Source: a virus
Virus record (IMG/VR): IMGVR_UViG_3300049732_000296
Coordinates: 1-53,002 of that record
Strand: one strand, 5' to 3'
Length of the DNA stretch: 53,002 nucleotides
Under the pieces are notes generated by a model. It worked only from the letters and a program-made list of their open reading frames with translations, did no database searches and had not been told where the DNA came from. Within the stretch, counting starts at the first letter, position 1; each line of letters starts with the position of its first letter. Made by a program: the position numbers and the translations under genes. Below, piece after piece: positions 6,520-15,011 of this stretch.

Positions 6520-9500
6520 CTAGGGGCTCATACAAAACGAAACCAGCATCGTGCCCGCCGCAGCTACGGAAGCGCTGCCGACGACCTTGATATCAACCTT
6601 CCGGGAAGCAGCGATCGCGGGGACGTGCGTCAGGTCTGTGCACGTCGTGGCCGATCCGGTGATCGTGCAGGTAAGACTCGTCGCGGAGGTATTGTCCATA
6701 AGAGTGACAACCCAGGTCTCGCTGCCGGTGGGCGCAGCATCAACCTCGACGCGAAGCTGGTGGGCTTCCAGCGCCGCTGGCGTCAACGACTGCGCGTTGG
6801 TCTCGACCGCGAAGAGCGTTGCACTCCCGTTGATGGAGACGTACCTGGTGGCGTTCTCGGCTGGGTCGAAGTGCCCAGGGAACCAAGTCGTGCATGGCCG
6901 CGGTGCCGGATCGTTGGCGGAAACAACGACCGTCCCGCTGAGGTCTGGAAGGTAGGCGTTACGGTCGGCCGTGGGAAGACGCGTCAGCATGCAGATCTCG
7001 TCGTTGTCGGTGATCTCCGTGTAGCCGCCGGTCGCGCCGTCCGGCTCGACTCCCTTGAAGCAGATGCGCTGGCCGGCGCCGTCGTCCTCGTCGTAGGATC
7101 CGAGCCAAAGCGTCGAGTCGGCCTGGAATGAAAAGCTCTTGCGGACCTGGACGTCCTCCCCGGGCAGGTAATCCCAAAACACACACGGAGCCCCGCGCGT
7201 GGGGCAAAAACTCTTGTCGTAGATTTCGAGCAGTGGGGACTGCGCGAAGGCACCGGCGTTACTGGAGCCGAAGATCCCGATGGCCGGGTCAGTCGACCCG
7301 ACGTCGTGATGCGCGGCAAGCTGAAACGCCGGGTATCGGTGCGAGCCCCGAGGGTGCGGCCAGGCCAGCTTGTTCCCGAACATCGACCCGCCGTCGGTGT
7401 AGATCCCGCCATCCCACGGGACGAGGAACACCGGACGGTTCCAACCGAATTGGGTCATGTCGTTGGGCTGCCCCGCGAAGATCGTGAGCGCCGAGCCGTA
7501 GGTGAATGTGTTCACCGGCGGGGTGAGCGGCTCGTAAATCGCGACGCCGCCCATGTGAACGCCGAAGATGGGCCGGTCCCGTGTCTCGCCCGCCGTGCCG
7601 GTGCTCGAATCGGTCTCAACCCCAACGGCGTCAATCAGCGGCCCGGAGCAAACGGTCTGCGCAAAGAAGCACGGGCCATCAGCACCGCAGTCACCATCCA
7701 CCAAGCACCGCTTGGACCCGTCGCCGCTACAGAAGCTCTCTCCGATGTTGCACCCACCGCCGACGATCCATGAGTTATCGCCAGCGGCGTCCTTCCCGCC
7801 CTTGTAGTGTGACCCGCCGATATTCGGCATGTTCTTGTATTCGTCGAGTCGGTCCCAGGCCGCGGTGCATGAGCCCCCGGAAACGGGGCACCGGACACAC
7901 GATTCGCCCGCCGGGCATTGCACCGCGGTCTTGCACCGGGTCGCGGTGGTCGTCGAGCAGTACCCGACGACGCATTTCTCGCTGGGGCAATCCCCGTCGG
8001 CGTTGCAGGCGGTGCTCGTCGTCGTCTCGCATGAACCGATGTCCTGGAAGGCCGACCACTCCCCGATCGCGCCCCCGTCGAGGGTGCCGTCCGTGTCGCT
8101 GTCGCTGTAGGCCTTGGTCGGATCATCGAGCCGGACCCAGCGCTGGAATGGAACCTGGGCCATCGTGCAGTTGTTCCCGCTTCCACAGTGCGGTTGGTCG
8201 GCCGAGGAGAGCACGCGGTTCTTGCCGTCGCGCATGTCGGCCACGAGGGCATCCTGCTTCCCTGTCGAAGCTGTTGCCGGATTTGTGTCAACAAATGCCG
8301 TGGTGTCGTTCTCGTCGGAATCCACGCGGAGCAGACCATCCGTGCTGGGGAGATCAGCGAGGGCCGTGGCGATGTCCGTATAACCGTCGCTGCGGCGTTC
8401 CTGATTGATCCAGTCGACGAAGACGCCGGTGAAGAACGTCGTGGCGCGGCCCAGCGAGGTGGTGCCTACGGAATGCGTGGACGCGCTGGTCGAGTCGTCG
8501 AAGTTGACCACGTTGACCGGGGTCGCCTGTTCGTAGTTGTTCCAGATGTTGAAGTCGCGCGCGCCGTCCATGCCGCTGTCGTTGATGAGGCCCCACTCGT
8601 TCGTGCCGGCAGCGTTGCCCGTGGCGATGCCGCGGAACTGGTTGGCGGCGTTCAGTTCCAGGATGCCGCCGTCATAGCGCGTCCTGTTCGTCGCCGGGTT
8701 CCACGTCCAGCACGGGTCAGTGAGGTTGTCGTCGTCGAAGCAGATGGCCGTCGCTTCACTCGCGCTTGCGTACCCGAACTTGATGGTGGGGATACCCATC
8801 GTCACCTGCCCCCGCCGGTCCCCGGCCCCATCCCTCGCCCAGCGCATGACCTCCGTCGCGTTCCCTCCCGAGTTGTCGTAGGACGTCAACGTCAGGTCCG
8901 CGGTCGCGTTGTTGTCCCGCTCGAGCGTCCACAGCAGACGATCCCCTCCCGTGGTGGACATGAAGCGCATCCCGCACGAGAACCCGTCGCCGGTCTGGCA
9001 ACGGAACCAGTGGCTGGCCGCGGTCGATCGCAGGTTGACGTTCGAGTCCCATACGGTGTTGTCGGAGGCCGCGATCCTGGTCTTCTCGGCATCGCCGATG
9101 TAGGTACGCACCTCGCCGGTGGAGGTCGTCACGCGCTCGATGACCGTGCCGCGCACATAGGAGTCGCCTGTCTGGAACTTCGGGTCGTAGACAGTCACGA
9201 CGGTCGATGACGCGGCCTCGGCCTCGACGTAGCAGCGAGTATTGCCGCCCTGGACGAACGGCGAGTACACGGAAGCCTGGACCGCGCCGTCGAAGTAGAG
9301 CCCACAGTCGCCGGACGTGTCGTAGTCCTGCACACATCCGGTTCCGGCACCGGTGCAGCAGTCGTAGGGGTTGTCGAGCCCGAGGCATTCCGCGCTCGCG
9401 TTCTGCGCGGTCATCGCGTAGGACACGTCGATCAGCGTGACGCCGTTGACCCCGTCCTGACCCACGGGAAGCGTGGTGCCGCCAGGACCTATGAAGGCCA

Positions 9501-10527
9501 TGTCGGCCCGCTGCGCCGGGGTCCCGATGTGGGTGTTCAGAATCGTGATGTCCCGGCCGCCGGTCGCGTAGACGTGGTAGAGCGGCTCGGGGTACGGCGC
9601 CCCCGTGCACGTCCCGGTGCCGACCCCCGTGCAACACGGGAGCGGGGCTCCTGACCCGGTGCATGACGTGTTGTCGCGGCGTTCGCGCTCGAGGACGCCA
9701 CCGATGATGATGTTCCCGGTCTGCTGGTCGCCCCCGGTGGCCTCGAACGTGATGCAGTACTTCGTGACGTGCTCGCAGTCGATGGCCTGGATCAGGTTGA
9801 GGGAGCTGGTCCCTCGAATCCGCATCCCGATCTCTTGGTCGGCAACCTGAATCTTGGAGATGAGCGCGTTCTGAGCGTTGACCAGGTCGAGCCCCGTGCT
9901 ACCCGCCAGCGGCCCGTTGAAGATGTTCAGGTTCGAGATCTCCAGCTTGGCGCCGGCGGCGACCTGGAACCCGGTGGTGGCGATATCGTTCATGTTGAGG
10001 CTGCAGCCGGTGACAGCCTTCGCTCGTGCGCCCACACCGCCCGCAGGCGCGTAGGTCAGAAGCGTTCCGGACACGTTAGCCTTGAACCCGCTGCCGTCCC
10101 CGAAGCACTTGACCGTCACGCCGTCAGGGATCGTGAGCGGGTTGACCGTGTACATCCCTCGGACGTGGAGCTCGCGCTCGGGTCCCGAGGCCGCAGCGTC
10201 GAGCGCCGCTTGGATCGCGGTCGTGTTCTGCGCGACGGTCCGAGCATCGTGCGCGCCGCTCTGCCATTGCATGTGGCGCACGTCCCAGGGGTCCGAACAA
10301 TAGGTCCACTTCAGCGTGGTCGGGTCGCAGCAATACGTCTCTCCGGCTCCATCGCCGCTCGCGACCTGGAGCGCATACTTCGAGTTGCCGCATCCGAGTT
10401 GACACGGTGCGGTGCCGCACTTGGTATCCGGGGAGTCGATGACCGAGACGACCGGGCCCGTCCCTTGGGCCCTGGCCGGTAGCGCGAGCCATGCGAGTAC
10501 CGTGAGGAGCAAGACAGCGCGCCGCAT
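6520..10527 (-). CDS. Giant cysteine-rich tail spike/fibre with Sec-type signal peptide
   Basis: A 1335-residue protein starting at MRRAVLLLTVLAWLALPARA, a classic signal peptide with AxA cleavage before Q21. The start overlaps the upstream stop (TGATG). After about residue 95, TTAIQAALDAAA and LTIPDGVTVKCFGDG introduce a pectate-lyase-type beta-helix fold, typical of receptor-binding or depolymerase spikes. The middle and C-terminal parts carry many cysteines, including repeats such as ACNADGDCPSEKC and RCLVDGDCGADGPC, which look like disulfide-bonded surface modules. It is the largest late gene. The signal peptide and disulfide pattern are unusual for a virion protein assembled in the cytoplasm. 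Confidence 0.8.
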   Translation of the reverse strand: MRRAVLLLTVLAWLALPARAQGTGPVVSVIDSPDTKCGTAPCQLGCGNSKYALQVASGDGAGETYCCDPTTLKWTYCSDPWDVRHMQWQSGAHDARTVAQNTTAIQAALDAAASGPERELHVRGMYTVNPLTIPDGVTVKCFGDGSGFKANVSGTLLTYAPAGGVGARAKAVTGCSLNMNDIATTGFQVAAGAKLEISNLNIFNGPLAGSTGLDLVNAQNALISKIQVADQEIGMRIRGTSSLNLIQAIDCEHVTKYCITFEATGGDQQTGNIIIGGVLERERRDNTSCTGSGAPLPCCTGVGTGTCTGAPYPEPLYHVYATGGRDITILNTHIGTPAQRADMAFIGPGGTTLPVGQDGVNGVTLIDVSYAMTAQNASAECLGLDNPYDCCTGAGTGCVQDYDTSGDCGLYFDGAVQASVYSPFVQGGNTRCYVEAEAASSTVVTVYDPKFQTGDSYVRGTVIERVTTSTGEVRTYIGDAEKTRIAASDNTVWDSNVNLRSTAASHWFRCQTGDGFSCGMRFMSTTGGDRLLWTLERDNNATADLTLTSYDNSGGNATEVMRWARDGAGDRRGQVTMGIPTIKFGYASASEATAICFDDDNLTDPCWTWNPATNRTRYDGGILELNAANQFRGIATGNAAGTNEWGLINDSGMDGARDFNIWNNYEQATPVNVVNFDDSTSASTHSVGTTSLGRATTFFTGVFVDWINQERRSDGYTDIATALADLPSTDGLLRVDSDENDTTAFVDTNPATASTGKQDALVADMRDGKNRVLSSADQPHCGSGNNCTMAQVPFQRWVRLDDPTKAYSDSDTDGTLDGGAIGEWSAFQDIGSCETTTSTACNADGDCPSEKCVVGYCSTTTATRCKTAVQCPAGESCVRCPVSGGSCTAAWDRLDEYKNMPNIGGSHYKGGKDAAGDNSWIVGGGCNIGESFCSGDGSKRCLVDGDCGADGPCFFAQTVCSGPLIDAVGVETDSSTGTAGETRDRPIFGVHMGGVAIYEPLTPPVNTFTYGSALTIFAGQPNDMTQFGWNRPVFLVPWDGGIYTDGGSMFGNKLAWPHPRGSHRYPAFQLAAHHDVGSTDPAIGIFGSSNAGAFAQSPLLEIYDKSFCPTRGAPCVFWDYLPGEDVQVRKSFSFQADSTLWLGSYDEDDGAGQRICFKGVEPDGATGGYTEITDNDEICMLTRLPTADRNAYLPDLSGTVVVSANDPAPRPCTTWFPGHFDPAENATRYVSINGSATLFAVETNAQSLTPAALEAHQLRVEVDAAPTGSETWVVTLMDNTSATSLTCTITGSATTCTDLTHVPAIAASRKVDIKVVGSASVAAAGTMLVSFCMSP

Positions 10528-11321
10528 CAGAAGGGCCCTCCGCCGACCAAGAACGGCTGCCAGCGGTACACGTCGTCGTAGCCCCTCAGGCACTTCCGCT
10601 GTTCACCTTGACGGCCGCTCCCCTCAGGCGGGCGAATGATGGCGAGTGCATCCCGCCACAAGTAGCTGGGGGCGGGGAGCTCGTCCTCGTGGCTCACGAT
10701 GAGGACAGCCGCCTCGGGAGCCGCACCGGGCGGGGGCGCTTGCATCGGCGGTACCGGAGGGGCCGCGAGCGTTGCCCAGCGCCAGGCGCGCCGCGGGACC
10801 GTGATGGCGGTCGCCGCCGTACGAATATGCAGGCGCGCGACGCTGATGTTCATCCGCGATTGGAAACTGAGCCACTTGTACTGGCCGCGCCACGCGCGCA
10901 CGTCCTGCACGATCTCGACCGGACGATCGGCGGGCTTGGTCGTCCCGACCCCGGTCTCGCCGACGACGTAACCCGCTTCGCTGTTCGTGTCGTTGATCAG
11001 GAGCCTGGTGTCGTGCAGATAGCCGAAGATCGGACCGACCTGGAAGTCGTTGAGAATCGCTTCGATCGAGTGCAGCAGGCGAATCCAGAGGACATCGGCC
11101 CAGGGCGGTATCCAGTACTCGAACCAGCTGTCGCCAACGACCGTTTCCTCCGGCCGATACCAGGTGTCTGGAACGGGGTTCTCGACGAGAAGGTCGATCT
11201 CCGGTGTCACGGCTGGACGGTTGCGCAGCTCGCTTTGGCGCTGGAGGACGACCTGCCACCAGCGCGGATCCATTTCCGTGCCCGGGCGGCGGTGCTGCTT
11301 CTTCCACTCGACCCAGGTCAT
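10527..11321 (-). CDS. Tail-tip region protein of unknown function
   Basis: A 264-residue protein. ATG 11321 (MTWVEWKKQH) overlaps the preceding stop; longer upstream frames are low-complexity shadow. It is rich in Trp, Arg and Pro, with EYWIPPWADVLWIRLLHSIE and a proline-rich spacer (APPVPPMQAPPPG). No domain is recognised. Its position between the tail hub genes and the spike suggests a baseplate or spike-attachment role. It has no signal peptide, unlike the two genes that follow. Confidence 0.7.
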   Translation of the reverse strand: MTWVEWKKQHRRPGTEMDPRWWQVVLQRQSELRNRPAVTPEIDLLVENPVPDTWYRPEETVVGDSWFEYWIPPWADVLWIRLLHSIEAILNDFQVGPIFGYLHDTRLLINDTNSEAGYVVGETGVGTTKPADRPVEIVQDVRAWRGQYKWLSFQSRMNISVARLHIRTAATAITVPRRAWRWATLAAPPVPPMQAPPPGAAPEAAVLIVSHEDELPAPSYLWRDALAIIRPPEGSGRQGEQRKCLRGYDDVYRWQPFLVGGGPF

Positions 11322-11803
11322 GCTTCCCGCCTGAGCTGTGTGGCGCCGCCGTTGTAGCGCACGTGGAGAGTTCCGCCTCCACTGACCATCTTCAGTTGTG
11401 TCTCGAGGCTCGAGAGTCCGATCGCAGCCTTGACATGCGCGTCCGGGATGATCACCGAAATGGTCGTGCCAGGAGCCGCCACGACGATGTCTATGGATTC
11501 GACGTACGCCCCTGATCCGAGTCGGACCTGGACCTTCCCCGTCCCGCCACCGGTCACCCAGGCCTCGAAGCGGACCTCGAGCAGGACCTCTCCCTGGAGC
11601 GTGGCGACCGCGGGCGGTATCGGAGCCTCCTGGTTGACCTTCGTGACGTAGGCCGCCCCGGCCTCCGTGACCTCGGCGAAGTTGTAGGCGAGCTGCTGGG
11701 TGATCAGCGCCTCCTGGTTGTTGTGCAGGTCGTCGAGGTAGGCCTCGATCACTGGGTTGTTGCCGACGAGCGCCGCGAGGTCGACCCACGGGAGGGCGCT
11801 CAT
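11318..11803 (-). CDS. Small tail-tip protein, function unknown
   Basis: A 161-residue protein. The N-terminal helical part (NPVIEAYLDDLHNNQEAL) is followed by a beta-rich half (TLQGEVLLEVRFEAWVTG through ISVIIPDAH). It overlaps both neighbours by four bases. A helical stalk followed by a compact beta domain is common in short phage appendage proteins, but no family is recognised. Confidence 0.7.
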   Translation of the reverse strand: MSALPWVDLAALVGNNPVIEAYLDDLHNNQEALITQQLAYNFAEVTEAGAAYVTKVNQEAPIPPAVATLQGEVLLEVRFEAWVTGGGTGKVQVRLGSGAYVESIDIVVAAPGTTISVIIPDAHVKAAIGLSSLETQLKMVSGGGTLHVRYNGGATQLRREA

Positions 11804-14064
11804 GGCGGCACCGTGTAGGGCAGGGACCCGTCAGCGAAGCCGCTCTCGTCCGGTGCAACGAAACAGAACTCGCGTTGCCCTTCGGTCGCCGTGTCGTAGG
11901 TGACGCCCGCCAGGCTATTCGGTCCGACGATCGCCGGTCTGTTGAGCGTGCGGCGCTCGCGGATACGAAGTCGAACCACGCCGCGCGCCAGGTCCTGGGC
12001 GACCCGGACCATGTGGAATGTTCGCGGCGTGGTCTGCCTGGTTCCAGCTTGCAGGTCGGGGATGCTCCTGATGAGCACCGTGACCGTGTTGAGCAGGGAT
12101 ACGTCTTTGTACTTCAGAAACGCATCGATCTCGATCGGCGTCGAGGGGTTGGCGAGCTCCAGGAGGATGCGAGTCGCCGCCTTGCGGGCGATGGTCTCTC
12201 CGTTCAGGTCAGGGAAGCCGAGCCGGCCGGTTCGCAGCCCACGCGTCTCGAGCTTGATCGGCTCCGACTTCCCGAAGGCGTCGACGCTATCGTCGTCCAC
12301 AGCCGCCGGCAGCTGCCGGTCGTATTCGTTCTCCGCCGCGTTCCAGTCCGAGCCGAAGGTGACGCTGTTCACGGCGTCCGCGAACGAGCGCGACCACTTC
12401 GGCCGGTAGTCCTGGGAGACCCACTCCTCACCGATTGCGATGTTGGTCGGCGGCACCCGGAACAGCTTGTCGAGGCTCCACCGGCCCAACGAATCGACCA
12501 CCGGACGGAGTCCGAACGATCGCAAGAGCTCCTCGACCCACTCCCGGACGTTGTCGATCGAGTCCGACTCCACGAACAACGCGGCATCGCCGGACGTAGC
12601 GCGGCCAGCGTTGTCGAAGGCCGGATGGGGCCAATACGCCGCGAGAATGTTCTCGGCGTGGTCGATGTTCATGAAGTCGACGTCGATCCCGAGACCATCA
12701 CCGTCGCCGGCGTCGTAGGGACCGTTCGGCGCGGAGTCGAATGGACCCTCGAGGATCGGCCCGGGGCCCGCGTCGACCCAGACCGTGCTCGCCGTGCCTC
12801 CGGTGTTGTTGTGGATCTGGACCGAGAGCCCGTCGCCGCCGGGGAATCCTGGATCCCAGCGGAAGACGATTGTCGCGCGTCGGACGTCGACCCCGAGGTC
12901 GAAAGCATGGAGCGTCGCGCTTCCTGTCCAGACGGTCCCCGTCCCGTCGTCGTCTAGGTGCACATTCTGGGTCGAGTTGCTAACGAGAATCCCGAGGCCA
13001 TCGGCGAACGTAGCTCCGGCCTTCGCGAGCACGGTGAGCCGATACCACTTGCCCGGCGTCAAGACCGCCCCGAAGGCGCGGGAGATGCTGAGAGTCCCGG
13101 CGACCGTGCGGACCATCTTCACCGCCGAGAAGCCGCAAACGTGCTCGATGTCCTCGCGCGCGATCGTGCCCGCTCCGATGTTCTCCACCCAGCCGTCAAG
13201 GTTCGTGTCCGAGATCCAGTCCTCGAGGAAGGGGTTGCTGCCGACCGCGGCCGGCGTCGACGCCCCGGCTGCGTCTGTCGTAGTGAGCGTCCGCAGCGCG
13301 AGCTCGCCGACCCCGCCGCGCAGGACCCACACCGCCGTGATGCTCGTGTTGCCCGTCACCGGGAAGACATATGGGGACTGGCCCACCCCGAAGACGCGCC
13401 GCTCGACGCCCGTCAGGGCCCACTTCTCTCCGACGATCGCCTTGGCCCCATACCTGACGATCTCCTGGAGTTTCGCGTCCGTGTCCGAGAGGAGCGCGTA
13501 ACCGCTCGCCGGCCAGTCCGATGGATCTCCGGAGAGAACGATCGTCGTCGCCAGGACGTCAAGGCCGGAGGGTTGGGTCTCCGTGTCGAGGCTCAAGCTT
13601 CCGCCGGAGACGGATTCGAACAATCCAGCGGACATCGCCGCGAGCACGTTCCCGAGGACGAATCGGTAGCCGCCGCCGTGCCGGCCCTGGACCTCGTAGT
13701 CCTCGAGCACCAGCTGTTGGCCCGGCCACTCAGCCTCGGGCGTTCCCCGGAATCCGGCGCGCATGACCACGGTGGCCCGCGCCAGGCCCGCGCTGTCGTG
13801 GTCCTTGAGCCAGGCCGTCACCGTCTCGTCGAGATCCGGGGCCCAGAACGACTGCCCACCCACCTGCAGCCGCCCGGTCTTCGCGTCGTAGGTAGAGCCG
13901 TCCTCGGCTTCCGGCATAGCTCCGGAGAACACGGTCCAGCCGGGAGGATGCGAGAGCCCCGCTGCGCTCCGGTCCGTGACGAATCGGGTCTCGAGGTTCG
14001 GGAAGTCGTACGCGACGACGACGTCCTTGCCCGTGAGCTTGTCGCGCTGGGTGAGGTAGCTCAT
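11800..14064 (-). CDS. Large tail hub / tip protein
   Basis: A 754-residue protein. The N-terminal part (about 1-180; KDVVVAYDFPNLETRF, YEVQGRHGGGYRFVLGN) and the C-terminal part (about 500-754; DNVREWVEELLRSFGLRP, QDLARGVVRLRIRERR) flank an inserted beta-sandwich-like region (about 290-440; TLTPGKWYRL-type strands). The insert resembles a carbohydrate-binding module. The split hub with an insert recalls siphovirus tail-tip proteins that connect the tube to receptor-binding proteins. The call rests mainly on position two genes after the tape measure and on this layout. Confidence 0.6.
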   Translation of the reverse strand: MSYLTQRDKLTGKDVVVAYDFPNLETRFVTDRSAAGLSHPPGWTVFSGAMPEAEDGSTYDAKTGRLQVGGQSFWAPDLDETVTAWLKDHDSAGLARATVVMRAGFRGTPEAEWPGQQLVLEDYEVQGRHGGGYRFVLGNVLAAMSAGLFESVSGGSLSLDTETQPSGLDVLATTIVLSGDPSDWPASGYALLSDTDAKLQEIVRYGAKAIVGEKWALTGVERRVFGVGQSPYVFPVTGNTSITAVWVLRGGVGELALRTLTTTDAAGASTPAAVGSNPFLEDWISDTNLDGWVENIGAGTIAREDIEHVCGFSAVKMVRTVAGTLSISRAFGAVLTPGKWYRLTVLAKAGATFADGLGILVSNSTQNVHLDDDGTGTVWTGSATLHAFDLGVDVRRATIVFRWDPGFPGGDGLSVQIHNNTGGTASTVWVDAGPGPILEGPFDSAPNGPYDAGDGDGLGIDVDFMNIDHAENILAAYWPHPAFDNAGRATSGDAALFVESDSIDNVREWVEELLRSFGLRPVVDSLGRWSLDKLFRVPPTNIAIGEEWVSQDYRPKWSRSFADAVNSVTFGSDWNAAENEYDRQLPAAVDDDSVDAFGKSEPIKLETRGLRTGRLGFPDLNGETIARKAATRILLELANPSTPIEIDAFLKYKDVSLLNTVTVLIRSIPDLQAGTRQTTPRTFHMVRVAQDLARGVVRLRIRERRTLNRPAIVGPNSLAGVTYDTATEGQREFCFVAPDESGFADGSLPYTVPP

Positions 14065-15011
14065 GGCACCTCACCGTTGACGTTGAACCGGTAGTCATAG
14101 TGCCGGTACTCGACTCCGGGCCGGATGTCGACGCGCAGCTGGTCGTCGTGGAAGGCGTGGGTGTAGTGGTGTGCGTCGTTGGTCGAGCGGTCACGATCGA
14201 CCCAGAGGACGACTCGACCAACGTACGGGCTCCCGAGCCACGCCGAGAAGCGCTTCGCGCCGGGGTCGATCGTGCCGTGGTTCACGAGCACGTTCCGCAG
14301 GCTCAGATCGAGCCTCGTCTGCGCGGCGGTGAACCTCACGACCTCCGCTACCTTGTTGCCCATGTTGACCGCGACGCCGGTCTGCACCCGGTCGCTGACC
14401 TCACGGAAGCCCTTGTCCACCAGGTCGAAGACCGCACCGACGTAGACGCGGTCCCAGTAGGCGTTCGAGGCGGCGTTATAGCCCGCCACGGCGATGTCGT
14501 AGGTCAGGATGACGTCCACCCAGGCCGCGGAGGCATGGATCGTCTCGGCAGCGACCCGGAGGTACCAGGGGCCCGCGCCGGCGACGATCGAACGGCTGGC
14601 CGCAGGGGCGAGCAAGACGCCGCTTCCTGGAGCCGACGTCCCGCCGGAATACTGCTCGATTGCGATCGACGCGTTGTCGAGCGCGCGCTGGTCCACGCCC
14701 TTGAGGAGCGCGGCCGCCGCGATCTCTCCGCTCCCGTAGAGCTTCAGGAATCCAACCGCATCGGCGGCGGCCGTGCGCTGACGCAACACCGCCTTGCTCC
14801 CGCCCGCGCCGCTGAGGGTGTTCTGCCGGACGGATTGAGTCGATGGGAACCCGATCCCAGGGCTGTGGAACTCTGCGGTAGTGACCTCGAGGATCTCATT
14901 CGAGCCGAGCGAGTCGTCCCATCCCGTGGGCACGAAGGGACCCGGGGCATCGTCCTCGAAGCTGTGGTTGTCCAGCTCCTCGACGCCGTACAGGATGAGC
15001 GGCCGCCCCAT
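14061..15011 (-). CDS. Probable distal-tail / tail-tip protein
   Basis: A 316-residue protein starting at ATG 15011, sharing one base with the tape-measure stop (TGATG). It is beta-rich. The N-terminal part (NHSFEDDAPGPFVPTGWDDS) looks like a carbohydrate-binding-like sandwich start, as in other tail-tip proteins of high-GC phages, and the C-terminal half ends VEYRHYDYRFNVNGEVP. Distal tail protein is the expected product directly after a tape measure, but no diagnostic motif is visible. Confidence 0.6.
   Translation of the reverse strand: MGRPLILYGVEELDNHSFEDDAPGPFVPTGWDDSLGSNEILEVTTAEFHSPGIGFPSTQSVRQNTLSGAGGSKAVLRQRTAAADAVGFLKLYGSGEIAAAALLKGVDQRALDNASIAIEQYSGGTSAPGSGVLLAPAASRSIVAGAGPWYLRVAAETIHASAAWVDVILTYDIAVAGYNAASNAYWDRVYVGAVFDLVDKGFREVSDRVQTGVAVNMGNKVAEVVRFTAAQTRLDLSLRNVLVNHGTIDPGAKRFSAWLGSPYVGRVVLWVDRDRSTNDAHHYTHAFHDDQLRVDIRPGVEYRHYDYRFNVNGEVP

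Noticed and set aside
6520-10527. Diversity-generating retroelement acting on the spike
   Set aside because: No reverse transcriptase, template repeat or variable repeat was found, so only the spike itself is reported.
12958-14094. Plus-strand frame over the tail hub gene
   Set aside because: Arg/Gly-rich shadow without any recognisable fold, opposite a coupled operon gene.
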